Positions 1 through 9,896 of a DNA stretch of 64,000 nucleotides are shown here, one piece after another. The DNA comes from Phlyctochytrium arcticum (Eukaryota > Chytridiomycota > Chytridiomycetes > Chytridiales > Chytridiaceae), in NCBI GenBank assembly GCA_025602905.1, contig JAHLKI010000004.1, positions 1,116,001 to 1,180,000 of the forward strand, in the 5' to 3' direction. The notes beneath the pieces were generated by a model that saw only the letters and a program-made list of their open reading frames with translations, searched no databases and had not been told where the DNA came from. The translations under genes and the position numbers were made by a program. Position 1 is the stretch's first letter, and every line of letters starts with the position of its first letter.

Positions 1-2
1 CA

Positions 3-671
3 TATGAGCCCAACACCTTCAAAGCAAGCGCGTTCAGCGGCAGCAAGATTTGTATGGATGACTACGACAGCGGCATATTAGATGCCGTGGCAGCAACCTT
101 CAACCTCACAGGGAAAGTGTCCGGAGTACAGGGGGACACAGTTGTTGTCCAGTACAACGTATGGCATGACGTGGATCGGCGGGAGATAGAGCGGCGCTGC
201 ACCATCAGCATGTCGGGAAAGTACTGGGAAAAAAGGAAGAACAAAGTGAAGGCAGGGCTGATCGTGAACGTGATTGGAACCTTGGGGGACGGAGGGGTGT
301 TGAAATCGGAGCTGTTCTGGATCCCCACTGGGCAGTCAGATGTGGACCGGCTGATCGTGGCACCGGCGACACCAACCTCGACGGCGGGAGAAGCGGTGGC
401 ATCTTACTTTGGAAAAAGGCTCAGTCCCAAAAGATTGAGGACGGAAGAGGAGGCCAACACGGGCATGGTGCAGGTGGAGGACAACATGTTCGCGACAGCA
501 ACCAGCAGCCAAGCCGGCCCCAGTGCTGTCGGCGAGGACTTGGAGGAACCGGTGACACCACCTCGAAGGAAATGCGGCCGCCCTAAGGGATCGAAGAACC
601 GGCCGAAGGGAACCGGGAAAGGCAAAGGGAAAGCCGTAGCGGAGACAGATGACGAAGACAGTGATATGTAA
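3..671 (+). CDS. AT-hook protein of an edge Helitron (5' partial)
   Basis: The reading frame is open from the window edge, so the start lies upstream; the first internal ATG is at 54. The N-terminal 100 residues look like a compact beta-rich domain. The C-terminus is acidic and basic in turn, with an AT-hook (GRPKGSKNRPKG) followed by Gly-Lys repeats. It resembles in layout the AT-hook proteins at 22078-23043 and 39524-40483, which sit next to Helitron RepHel genes and read towards the Helitron 5' end. By analogy a further Helitron probably lies to the left with its 5' end between 672 and 951. Function is unknown; single-stranded or AT-rich DNA binding is only a guess. Confidence 0.5.
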   Translation, partial: YEPNTFKASAFSGSKICMDDYDSGILDAVAATFNLTGKVSGVQGDTVVVQYNVWHDVDRREIERRCTISMSGKYWEKRKNKVKAGLIVNVIGTLGDGGVLKSELFWIPTGQSDVDRLIVAPATPTSTAGEAVASYFGKRLSPKRLRTEEEANTGMVQVEDNMFATATSSQAGPSAVGEDLEEPVTPPRRKCGRPKGSKNRPKGTGKGKGKAVAETDDEDSDM

Positions 672-951
672 ATAGTTCTGAAATATTTGAAATACATGTT
701 CATAAGAATGAGATAATTACAATTTCGTAGCAAAGCTTTTACAAAGTCGATACAGGTCCATGTATACAGGCAAAGGGCAGCGGGGATGGGAATGACAGGA
801 GCAAAGGTGCAGGTTAAGGAGCTGTGTACGGTGAAATGCAGTGTCGAAACGGGCCAAGTCCGATAGGCCAAGTCCGATGCAGATGAAGCAAGAGGGGAAG
901 GAAAAAGCAGAACCGAGGACACGGAATACGGGGTGAAGGTAGGGTTCCCAG
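672..951. other. Helitron-virus junction spacer
   Basis: No gene is supported here. A 13-15-bp unit containing GGCCAAGTCCGAT is repeated in tandem near 849-878. The end signature of Helitrons A and B (GGGGATTAGCTCTGGTAT) is absent, so the edge element belongs to another family or its end is lost. The boundary to the viral helicase must lie close to 950. Confidence 0.4.
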
Positions 952-3348
952 TCACGGGGGTTCATTCTGAAACATTTTGAAGTTTAAATCTGGTTTTCTG
1001 ATAACAGTTCTTTCAATTCTGTCCTCGGGGTTGTTTGTCAATTGGTAAGTCATTTTGAACCATTTCGCAACTGTTAAAGAATTCACCAGATTCTTCTTCG
1101 TGTACTCATTGACCTCCTCTGGAACTTTTATCGAGAGATCCAAACTTCCATCTTTCTTTACAAACTTTAATTTAAAGAATCTCATTAGTATGAGAATAAA
1201 TGTGTCTCGATATTCTGGAGAGGAGAAAAGTCTTTTAAGGTTTGGATCAACTTGACGAACAATTTGTTCATCTTCACCATCATCCATTTGGACGGCCTCT
1301 TCTTCATCCTCTTCTTCATCATTACATTCTGCAAATGTAACGGTGTAAGGGATCATTTTCGCCGAAAGAGCAATAGCAGTATCAATACGGTCGAATTTTG
1401 GATCTTAGTTTGTTTGAATATGGAGAGCGCCAGTCATAGGGAACGTAAGAGGTTTGCCGTGAAGTGTCCGAACCGGATAAGGGTCATTTCCTCGAATGAT
1501 TTTAATTTCATCAGAAGCAAAGGATTGACCAACTTGAGGTTCAGAAGTAGCGAGGTATCTCTTACCAAAACAGTTAAACATTTGGGCATTTGGGGCATCA
1601 CGTTGACCTTTGCTGCGAGTAGTAATACAGTATTTTCAGGTTTGATAAAGTTGAAATAAGTCCCAAAAGTAGATGTAATTAGCGTGGTTTCAGCACCCTT
1701 CCCCATTACGACCGCCTCCTTTTTGTACGTAAAAGGACTCTTCGACAACCTTTCCAAATAAACATCGTACAAGTTGAGCGATACGATAGTCTCGTATTTT
1801 ATCGCATGGAAAGATGCTTGCAAAGAATGACGAGATTGCCTCTCGAATCTCTGTAACTTCTCCCCCGCTAGGGAAAGGATAGCCGCAAGTGTGCAAAATG
1901 TAATCTTTGGCTTCAAAAGGACGAAACGCTCCTTTGACAAGGTCGTAAACGCCATCGGTGAATGCGAACAGATGAGGATTTGAAAGAAAGAGTTCGATAC
2001 AATTGTTGTTTTTAACAGAGAGTCTATCGACATTTTTAGCCACATTTCCAGAGAAATCATTCATTTCGATCGTACGTTGGAACACTTTAAACACATCTTT
2101 AAGGTCGTTGACATTTTGCATATCGTCCTCTGCTTCCTGGATAAGAGATTTAAAGGAGGACACAAGAGTTTTGGCAACTTGAATATTTAAGTCACTTGCT
2201 CCAATAGTGTCATACTCGCGCCAGATATTGTCTTTCCCGAGGATATAGAGAAAACCGCTCGTATGTTTCATGATACTATCGGCACTTTGCTCTTCAATAA
2301 ACCATTTTGCGGCGTTGAGAGGTGTTGGAGCATAAAGTCGCTTGAAATCAAAATATTTCCATTTGCCAGATGGTAAATCCCGCAGTGCTTCGAAATCAAT
2401 ATCTTCTTTTTGCTTTTTCTTGGGTGGCTCCTCTTCATCATCCTCCTCTTCATCATCTTCTTCCTCCAAAGGGTCATACTTCAAACGGAATTTCTCCAAA
2501 ATCGCATCAGATACAACAAGTGGTTTTTCCGCCAGTTTAGTATGAATACCACATTTGTCAATGACGAATTGTGAACATTCATCAAGTAACTCTTGAGTCA
2601 TATCGTGACCCTCTCTTTTCCTAATCATTCCACCATCAAAGATTAGAGCATCAACCGACCACCCCCTATCGGTGAAGAATCGATCCATTAAAAGTGTCAC
2701 TTTGTTTTCGAGGGTTTGGGTAACTTGTGCGATAAAACTGCCTTCGCGATTGCCCTTAATAGTAGCATCTCGGGATGTTCTCACTTTTTCCCAAATGTTG
2801 TGATACTCGTTTTTTAGAATGGGGCAAAGTGTGGTGTAAATAACTGAGTGTATCACAGAAAAGAAAGGGTCACTGATTTTACGCCCAGTGAATAACATCA
2901 TGGAAACGACCTCTTGTTTGTCAATTTTCTTTTCTGTTAAGATAGTAGAGCGATTTTCGACATAGTGAGTTAGAGCATCACAAGTGATAGAATTCCTTTT
3001 AAAGAGATGAGCAATTAAAGTAAATATAGAGTTTACTTGGTCTATATCATGATACCGTCCTGCTGCTAGATACTGTCTAAAGTGATTTTCTCTTGCCTCG
3101 AGATTCTGAAGAGACATTCCTCTAGCCCACAATCTGCCAATTTGCTCATGGGCGCTTTTCTCTGAATAAGCATATTCAGTGCGATAAAGATTTTTTCCAA
3201 CTTTGCAATGCTTAAGAGCACGCAAACGGGTCTTCAGTTTGTGTAAAACGAATGGACTCTGAAGACAATATTTGATATGAATGTCATTGATATACTCGAA
3301 CTTTTCAATGGCGGTATCACTTGATAATTTTGGACAAAAGTCAGACAT
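952..3348 (-). pseudogene. TVpol-like polymerase fused to D5/SF3 helicase, broken
   Basis: About 800 codons. The N-terminal half holds a TVpol-like region (transposon-viral polymerase, family-A related): a GSFIAQVTQTLEN stretch and LIFDGGMIRK, matching the motif-C type aspartate. An acidic linker (DDEEEDDEEEPPKKKQK) follows at residue 300. The second half has a D5_N region (LFAFTDGVYDL, AFRPFEAKDYI) and the SF3 helicase. The frame breaks inside the Walker A loop near 1700, where a G run has one base too many, again near 1600 within the helicase, and a TAA lies near 1400 before the C-terminal part. The remaining motifs (e.g. ATSEPQVGQSFASDEIK) are readable in the other frames. It would be the replication protein; this copy cannot work as sequenced. 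It ends close to the viral left boundary, so the C-terminus may also be clipped. Confidence 0.8.
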
Positions 3349-3584
3349 AATTGTTGTTATTGAATGTTTAGTTTCTTTCCTTCTTTAAACAAGAGTTTTA
3401 TTTCTTTAAATAACAATTAAACGCAACATCGACATCCGAAACGGTATTTGTCATAATCCATCACATACATCGAAATTTCTCGAATTTGATGTAGACGATG
3501 ACTCTTTCAAACGCAACGAATGAAATATTGATTCACATTTAAAAAGATAGTAAAATAGTATAACATTATTTTAATATTCTTGCA

Positions 3585-3728
3585 ATGACTGGGTCAAAAA
3601 GCATTTATACAGCAGTTGTAACTTTCCTGGGAGAAGAACGATCGGTTGAAGCACGGAGCATTCGACAATTGGCACGGAAACTCGGCGTATCTCATCCGAC
3701 AATTCATAAAATGCTCAACAATCGCTAA
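3585..3728 (+). CDS. 47-aa helix-turn-helix protein
   Basis: A short ORF of 47 codons, intact. Residues 24-46 (RSIRQLARKLGVSHPTIHKM) form a textbook helix-turn-helix: a basic helix, a Gly turn and a recognition helix with SHPTI. It resembles the N-terminal HTH of transposases and of small phage repressors. It is transcribed divergently from the polymerase-helicase gene (start 3348) across a 236-bp AT-rich gap that contains AAACGCAAC twice (3419 and 3509), so it may regulate that gene or be a leftover DNA-binding head of a larger protein. Function is inferred only. Confidence 0.55.
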   Translation: MTGSKSIYTAVVTFLGEERSVEARSIRQLARKLGVSHPTIHKMLNNR

Positions 3729-3810
3729 ACTACTAGGATGAAGGCTGTAATCACAGAAAAACCAAAGAATAAAGAAAAGTGATATATGACCTGGGAGATT
3801 CTATTCTTCA

Positions 3811-4050
3811 TCAATCATCTAATTCAAGTTTGGAATCTTTAAAAGTATCGTAACATGGATAACAACACACACGATTTCTCATGTATGGAATTATAATTTG
3901 ACACGTTACATTATCCCGAGAATAATCTTTACAAACACGACATCCGTCAGGGACAATAGGAGAGCCATTTTCAGCAAACTTGACTTGATATGGTGTTGAA
4001 TACTGTAGATAGGCATTTTGTACGGTATACTTAAAACAGTATAAAAATGT
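3811..4050 (-). pseudogene. Cys-rich zinc-binding fragment without start codon
   Basis: An open frame ending at 3811 encodes a polypeptide with the pattern CRVCKDYSRDNVTC followed by CCYPC, typical of a small zinc ribbon. No in-frame ATG exists between the upstream stop at 4051 and the cysteine cluster, so the start is lost or lies in an unseen exon. It resembles in style, not obviously in sequence, the other Cys-rich small genes of this virus (21326, 21718, 41009). The conserved cysteines favour a formerly real gene over a chance ORF. Confidence 0.45.
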
Positions 4051-4082
4051 TTAAATATAGCACCAACCGCAAATCCCGTAAA

Positions 4083-4175
4083 GACCCTCACTTTACCGCT
4101 GCAGTTGCTTTACAGATATCGTGTACCTTAAACAAACCGCAGCGGTAAAATGAGGGTCGACCGCTGCGGTTTGTT
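4083..4175. repeat. Nested inverted repeats around a GC-rich core
   Basis: A perfect 16-bp inverted repeat (AACAAACCGCAGCGGT at 4131-4146; complement at 4160-4175) has a 13-base loop. Its left arm and loop also pair with 4083-4102 with one mismatch. Two mutually exclusive hairpins can therefore form. The structure lies at the border between AT-rich viral DNA and the GC-richer spliced island that starts at 4292. Confidence 0.7.
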
Positions 4176-4291
4176 GAAGATGGGGAATCTCTCTCTAATT
4201 CGGAAATCATCTCTCAAAGTATAAAAAGAATGTGTGTGATTTGTTCAGACATTGCAAACATTCCAATCCAACACAACATCCTCATTTCAAA

Positions 4292-5490
4292 ATGTCTACT
4301 CTGTCGCAATCATCATCAAGCAAGCACAAGGGCAAGAAACGAGCGGTCGACGCTAGCCAGCCAAAAATTACGGAGTTCCTCCGCGCCTTATTCCCTCCAC
4401 CCTACAAAACACTTATTCCTGCCGCTAAACTCGATGAAATCTGGCAACAATTCGAAAACGATGAGGACTGCCGCGAACTGGAGGCCATGAAGAAGCCAAT
4501 TTATCAGTTCTTGCAGGAAAATCAACAACTGCGCGACCAGATTCACCGGCTAGAGGCGACTATAGCCGATTCCAAGCAAAGAATGACCGAAGTTGTTGAA
4601 CTAGGTCGGGAGTATATCGACAATGCTGCTACTCTCTCTTCCAAACGCCGCGCAATTATTGCGAGCAAATTTGGAACTTCTATTCCTTCTCTGCTTTCTC
4701 GTGATAACGAAACGCCCAATGACACCGTTACAAAGGAAGCGCCCAATGACACCGTTCCAAAGGAAACCACCCACGATACAAACGAAACCAATCATCCTGG
4801 TGGTAAGTAATCTTCTCTCTACCTATGTGACATTGCGCTAGTACTCTCATAGATAATGACGATACTGTCAGCATTGCCTCAGAGACCCAGCCTTCACTCA
4901 AGCGTACTCGCCAAGACCAGGTCGATTTGGGAATGTTCAAGAAAAAGGCCCGAATCGGCAAACGTGCCGACAAGAATGAACCCATTGAAGAGTACATTGC
5001 CAATTTCAGGAACCACACAGGTCACATCGATATTCAACCAGAGATGGTGATCAGTATCATGAAAAGTTCCGGATCCGGGACGCAACAACGCTCGAGGAAC
5101 AAGGGAAACTGGAAACCGACGCAAAGAGGAACGTCAACCTGTTTCGGGTCATTCGATACTACATCTACTACGAACAGTGCAACTTGAAGAACGAGCGGGC
5201 GCGACAGTGGCAAAAAATTGTCGCCAAGATCGGAGCGATAGCGATCCTTGCTATGTTCAGTATGGGCGCGTCTGTTCTCGAGATGACCGACCACAATACG
5301 CAACTTCTTGCGGAGTGGGTACAAGACTGACGAAAACGACCGTCTTCCCATCTTTACGCTGGAAGATCCCTTTGAAGAGTTACTTGCTGGGATGTATACT
5401 GGTTGTTCCGAAGTAATAGGCGCGTCTCTCGATAAATTACGCAAGCATCCCCTTCCTTTGGCTAAATTTCCGTCTGGGGCGGAAATTTAG
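4292..5490 (+). pseudogene. Spliced gene of unknown function, frameshifted
   Basis: Exon 1 (4292-4802) starts at ATG 4292; the in-frame ATG at 4232 is less likely. A 50-nt intron runs 4803-4852 (GTAAGT...ATAG) and splices in phase. Exon 2 continues in one frame to about 5045, then coding shifts frame near 5043 (the next segment reads DGDQYHEKFRIRDATTLEEQ) and again near 5325 (TDENDRLPIFTLEDPFEELL). The protein has a basic N-terminus, a coiled coil at about residues 80-120, an Asn-Asp-Thr repeat (ETPNDTV), a basic stretch, and a hydrophobic segment (IGAIAILAMFSMGASVL). I do not recognise the family. The intron and higher GC contrast with the intronless viral genes, so it may be captured host DNA or another insertion. 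Confidence 0.5.
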
Positions 5491-5492
5491 CC
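5460..5492. terminator. 13-bp hairpin at the gene end
   Basis: GGCTAAATTTCCG (5460-5472) pairs perfectly with CGGAAATTTAGCC (5480-5492) around a 7-base loop. It overlaps the last codons of the spliced gene. A transcript-end or element-boundary role is possible; nothing else supports either. Confidence 0.4.
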
Positions 5493-5597
5493 GAAACATT
5501 CCTTTGACATCTCTTGTATCTTATCAGTAGTTCCATATCTCTATCTTGTTCATATTATTCACCACACTTCAGTATTTTTTCAATACAGCATCATTTT

Positions 5598-5658
5598 CTT
5601 CATCGGGTTCTTCATCGGTTTTCTACATCGGTTTCTTCTCTTCATCGGTTTCTTACAT
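5598..5658 (+). repeat. Short CATCGGTTT repeats before the recombinase
   Basis: Four to five imperfect copies of a TTCTTCATCGGTTT-like unit lie in an AT-rich, T-rich leader just upstream of the tyrosine recombinase. A palindromic TATCGATA follows at 5680-5687. They could be promoter elements or recombinase accessory sites; no function is shown. Confidence 0.4.
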
Positions 5659-5745
5659 CATCTTACATCAATAACATTTTATCGATAAAGATTTAAATTG
5701 TTATATAAACGATAGTATACTATAATGGTTATCTTAGTTGGCAAC

Positions 5746-6783
5746 ATGGCTCTCACACAATTTCTTAACAAAGAAGCAAAGTCTTTCAAATCTGACTCCA
5801 AGAGAGTCTCACAGTACGAAGAAAAAGGAATCTTCAACAAAGATTTATTTTGTGACATTGATGTAGTCAAAAGTCGCATACAAGAAGTGCATGGTGGAAA
5901 ACTAGCCCAGAAATCCGTAGCCGATTACGTCGGCTTAGTTCGGCGTGTATTGAATAAAGCCGGTTTCCAGCACTGGGATATACCGGAAGCCGAATTCGAT
6001 ACTCTCATTAAACGATACGATGTTTCCATCCACGAACTTCGCAACTCGACTCCTCGATATAATGGGGTTCCGCAACCCACGGACACCATAAATTATGAAG
6101 AGGTTGTTAAGAAGATGTTGGAAAAGTATGAATCTGTCGAATACGTTTACGATAAATATGAACCAAGCCTTGAACAAATCGACGAACTACAAACGGCGAT
6201 AATTGGTCTGGTGCCCGTTGTATTTTTCAATGTTCAAGCCAATTACATGACTTTGAAAAACTTTTCTCATAAGAATGTTTCTCATTTAAAGGATAATGTC
6301 CTCATAGTGGATAATTGCTTTAATGCAACTATTCTGTGGAATGAACGGAAGCAAGTTAGAATAAATGTTACTAAAAGAACGCGAGACGAATCGGTAGTTG
6401 AAGACTTGGCTCTGCCAAGAGGCTCGCTGTGCGAGCCAGTTGTTGATACAAAATCATTCATTCAAGCCATGGTCAAAGTCCCGTATGATTCAGTTAAAGG
6501 AGTAAACCCTGTCCAAATGGTGAGAATTCTGTCAAAGTTCTTTTGGCGATTTCGAAAGAATTCTTAATATATTTTTGTTGATAAAGAGGGCAATTCGTTT
6601 AAGGAAGACTCATTCCGTAAGCGAATAGTTTCTGCTACGGGACATGGGATTGCAGAACTTCGAAGAGGTCAAATCACCAATATTCACAAGGAACCGTTGA
6701 AAAATGAAACGCGTGAATACCTTGCTGCTCAATGTCACCACTCAAAAGCCGAAAATGAACTGTATAATAGACCCCCTTTGTAA
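5746..6783 (+). pseudogene. Tyrosine recombinase (integrase), one in-frame stop
   Basis: 346 codons with a TAA at 6565-6567. The N-terminal ~110 residues resemble a SAM-like core-binding domain. After the stop the same frame encodes the C-terminal catalytic part: ATGHGIAELRRGQITN (the LRR Arg) and AAQCHHSKAENELYNR (the second His and the nucleophile Tyr). The box-I Arg is not identifiable in the expected segment (VVFFNVQANYMTLKNF), so either the family is divergent or a key residue is lost. ATG 5725 is seven codons upstream and is an alternative start. It faces the DDE integrase tail-to-tail with 14 bp between them. It would integrate or excise a circular viral genome. A 36-bp double hairpin is embedded in frame at 6403-6438. 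Confidence 0.65.
6403..6438 (+). repeat. In-frame double-hairpin element, copy 1
   Basis: Two adjacent hairpins: TTGGC/GCCAA with loop TCT, then GGCTCGC/GCGAGCC with loop TGT. The 36 bp encode DLALPRGSLCEP inside the tyrosine recombinase. Copy 2 at 13899-13934 has identical stems in the same order and the same reading frame, with both loops replaced by their reverse complements. Confidence 0.85.
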
Positions 6784-6797
6784 TAGAAAAATATATA

Positions 6798-8140
6798 TCA
6801 TCTCGCTCCATTCTCATATTCCTCTACCAGATCCATTACTTCTCTTAAATTCGACAACGGTTCCCAGGTATCGGCACTTTGATCATATCCTAACCATCTT
6901 ACACGATACTCGACTCGACGGTTCTTTCTTCTTTTACCAAGAATGAAATCGACCTCATAGAAACCCTCTCGATTTTGTCGTAGAGATTGTCGAGTTGGTT
7001 GAACATCCTCCTCTTCAGGTTCTTCCGTTGCTATATTCTGCTATATAATATCATTCGGAATTTCTTCTTCCTCATCCTCATCGTCGTCGAATTGATCCAC
7101 AATTCGTTTCGCCTTTTGAACAGCAAGACTAGTTATATTATCGCTAATTTGGATAGGGGGAATTGGTAAGAGTGATGTTTTTGGATATCGGCCATACATA
7201 ATGTCTCCATTCTGTTTTGCTATTCTGTAAGATGGTAAAAAGTTGGGATGTGCCGTTTCGATTCTTTGAACAATAGTGTATATCTCCTGATCCCAAAAGC
7301 CTTTTAAGGCTGGTTTCTTCAAATCTCCCTTAATAATACGCTTTTTCCGGACTTTTTGCCCTAAAAACAACGGTTTTCCAATTTGATGAACTTTGTATCT
7401 AGATGCAATTGTTTTTTCGATACGGTTTTTTGCAGATTCAAGTGTTGTCGCATCCCCTCTTTCCATTTCATTCGGAGAGAATCCTGTCGCGGTTGACTTT
7501 ACCGAAGATTATTGACCCATTTTTTGTCTCCATTGGCTTCCATAATCTGATAAAGTTGCTTTTTGATATCGCCCCCTCTCCGTTCTATGAAGGCATTCGA
7601 TTGCGGGCGATATGCTTGTGAATAAAAATGTTTGATTCCATTGTCTTCGAGTTCTTTTGTAAAAAGTTTTTGAAAATGTCCACCATTATCTGTTTGAAAT
7701 ATTGAAATTTTCTTTCCTTCTCTTCGAGCCTTGTCAAGGCACTTCTTTAATGCGGCGGTGACCTGCTCTTCCGATTCCCCCCGTTTCGGTTGGGCATAAC
7801 CCTTTTTTGTGAACCCGTCGATCATATGAAAAAATGCTGTAAAACCACGATCTGCATAGGTCCGCATGATTACAAGATCAGCCTGTACATATCCAGGTTT
7901 GGTAATCTTTAATGGAGCAATACTTGATGGCTTATCGGGCCTTCTTTGTGTTTGCCATTTAGGTTTGTATTTGAGAAACGAATTGAGAACTGACCTCTGG
8001 CTTCCCTTGAAGTCGGGGTAAACTTGTCGCGTCTTTTCCCAGAGCGAATCGCGGCCAGTCTTGAACGTTTTGTAAACACTTTCCAGTTGTTGCTTTTCTA
8101 TATCGGTAAGTTCTCGCCACGACATCTCTTTATTATACAC
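6798..8140 (-). pseudogene. Polinton-type DDE integrase with chromodomain, broken
   Basis: About 448 codons. Residues 80-190 form the rve core: Asp in YVQADLVIM, Asp in FQTDNGGHF, and Glu about 35 residues later in SNAFIERRG. An SH3-like C-terminal region follows (LKKPALKGFWDQEIYTIVQR). The end is a chromodomain at about 6801-6965 (YEVDFILGKRRKNRRVEYRV, then RWLGYDQSADTWEPLSNL). The frame shifts once near 7500 and a TAG interrupts near 7042, between the SH3-like part and the chromodomain. Core plus chromodomain is the known arrangement of Polinton/Maverick integrases and chromoviruses. The chromodomain would steer integration to marked chromatin. Start ATG 8140 follows 28 bp after the stop of the next upstream gene. 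Confidence 0.85.
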
Positions 8141-8168
8141 TATACATCATAAAGTTTAAGTATTACTC

Positions 8169-8432
8169 TTAACCTTTTTCTGGGTTTACAGTATCTATAC
8201 TTTCCTCAAAATATGCCACTACCTCTTCCAATCGCTCAATTAATTCACGATCGTAATTGCAATTAGGATTATTTGGATCTGCCTTTATCCTTTTTTGAGC
8301 GAGTTGAATAGCACTTCAAAATTCGTCAAGGATCGCCTGTTTTTCAGGTATTGACTCCTTTCTGTCAAAATCGGACATACGTAGCCTTAAATGGACTTCC
8401 AACAAATCAATTCCCTCGCTGTCCGACATCAT
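8169..8432 (-). pseudogene. Small acidic viral protein, one in-frame stop
   Basis: 88 codons, with tandem ATGs at 8432/8429 and a TGA near codon 39 (after AILDEF). The frame continues convincingly on the other side (AIQLAQKRIKADPNN, LIERLEEVVAYFEES) to a TAA at 8169. It is alpha-helical and acidic. It lies between the capsid and integrase genes on the same strand. No family is recognised. Confidence 0.5.
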
Positions 8433-8603
8433 CTTTCTTCAAGGTTGATATGGTAAATGTTTTTAATCTAACCTGTGTTTAAATCTTCAAAACCATTCAG
8501 TATAATATATACAAAACACTGGGAGTATACTTTTTACAGATTATTCTATCGATAAAAAGAATTCTTTTTTTTTAAATGTCCTGCAAACTTTGTCTACATA
8601 ACA

Positions 8604-9857
8604 TCACACCACACTTACTAACCCGCCTATACTTAATGACACATTCTCAGCGTACGAAACAAGTAATCTAACTTTTTGAGACGGAGGAGGTGATGCATGG
8701 ACGGTATGTAGTCTCATGAGTGCATCTGTTCCTGAAAAATTTAATGCTGCTGAACTCGCTTCGTCTTTCGACATGAAACTCCAGCCAAGCGAGAATTGTT
8801 TCTGATCATAGTCCTTAAACGAGATATCCATATCGCCAAGAGCATCGAAGGTATTATTGCTCAATTGTGAAACTAATAGCGTTTGATTATCATTTGGACC
8901 GTGTGTAAAACCTTGAACCCCTTGAGGGATGTGGAGTGAGCCAAGTTGAATCTTCCATTCTCGCAGATTTTGAGAGTTGTACATAAGGGCCTTGTCAATG
9001 GCCTGATTACTTAAAACATCATTATCAACGAAAACCGCTTCGAATCCTACTAGAGACCTTACTCCAGACATGTGGAGAATAACAGTATTTCTCAAACCTC
9101 CGGAACAAGCATTTTCTGTTTGCGTTGTTTTAGTATAATCGCAAAATATTTGGCGACCGCTCGATAGTGCTCGAGTGACATCGACAACCAATGGTGGTGG
9201 TGGGGTAATATATGGTAAAATGCAGCGAATATTAGTGACCCGAATTTCCTGCACTTGATTAGATGTGAAAACTGTGCTAGGATCAGCGAGAGTTAGGGTG
9301 ATCTCGATAGCCTGATTCGGCAAGGCCCATGGGTGGAAAAACTGGTCATTACTTGAAGGATGGAAGAATCCTATCCAAGGGTGAGTGTTCATAGTCACAG
9401 TAGCCGAATCTTTGAAGACATTCGTGTTTCCATATCCGGAAAGTTGGTTCATCAACTTTTTCTGACCAACAGGGACGTTTTTATATACGGTATTTATATA
9501 GGCTGGATAATTATCAATTTTTTGGACAGCTTCTCCACCTGCTTTAACCGTCATACTTTGGATAATACTATCAAGTCCAAGATAGGTATTTGTTACTGCT
9601 GTTCCAGGTGTAATTAGAGCACCGCCTGCTCCGTAACATGAAACATCCATCGATAGAACAAGTTTCTGAAAAATGAAACTTACAGAGTTTGAATCCATTG
9701 TAATTTTGATTGGAGTCAAGTTTCGAGATTTGGTTGAATATTCGCTTTCACCAACTGGAGAGAAGATTTGCACCCCCTCGCCACGAGGGTCAGAATAGGG
9801 CCTTGCGAAAGTATTTGTATTAACTAACCAATTTCTCGGGACTTGTGTTTCAGTCAT
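8604..9857 (-). CDS. Putative major capsid protein (double jelly roll)
   Basis: 417 aa, intact. The sequence is almost all predicted beta strands, with two similar halves joined by a Pro-rich hinge near residue 215 (ILPYITPPPPLVVDV). The segment just before the hinge (AIEITLTLADPS, VQEIRVTNIR) resembles the end of the first jelly roll in PLV capsid proteins, and the second half has an aromatic stretch, LREWKIQLGSLHIPQG. Length, strand content and position beside penton-like and packaging genes support the call; there is no short diagnostic motif. It is one of few long viral genes without a lesion. It would form the hexon-like capsomers. A minor capsid or other beta-rich virion protein is the alternative. 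Confidence 0.6.
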   Translation of the reverse strand: MTETQVPRNWLVNTNTFARPYSDPRGEGVQIFSPVGESEYSTKSRNLTPIKITMDSNSVSFIFQKLVLSMDVSCYGAGGALITPGTAVTNTYLGLDSIIQSMTVKAGGEAVQKIDNYPAYINTVYKNVPVGQKKLMNQLSGYGNTNVFKDSATVTMNTHPWIGFFHPSSNDQFFHPWALPNQAIEITLTLADPSTVFTSNQVQEIRVTNIRCILPYITPPPPLVVDVTRALSSGRQIFCDYTKTTQTENACSGGLRNTVILHMSGVRSLVGFEAVFVDNDVLSNQAIDKALMYNSQNLREWKIQLGSLHIPQGVQGFTHGPNDNQTLLVSQLSNNTFDALGDMDISFKDYDQKQFSLGWSFMSKDEASSAALNFSGTDALMRLHTVHASPPPSQKVRLLVSYAENVSLSIGGLVSVV

Positions 9858-9896
9858 ATATATTCTATGATTTGATATGTGTCTAGAAAAACAAAT

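Noticed and set aside
404..955. Minus-strand ORF of 183 codons opposite the AT-hook gene
   Set aside because: Low-complexity antisense of a GC-rich, repetitive coding strand; no domain.
3906..4091. 61-codon minus-strand ORF
   Set aside because: A different frame of the same DNA encodes a more convincing cysteine cluster (3811-4050).
5595..5660. CRISPR-like array
   Set aside because: The repeats are short, contiguous and imperfect, without spacers.
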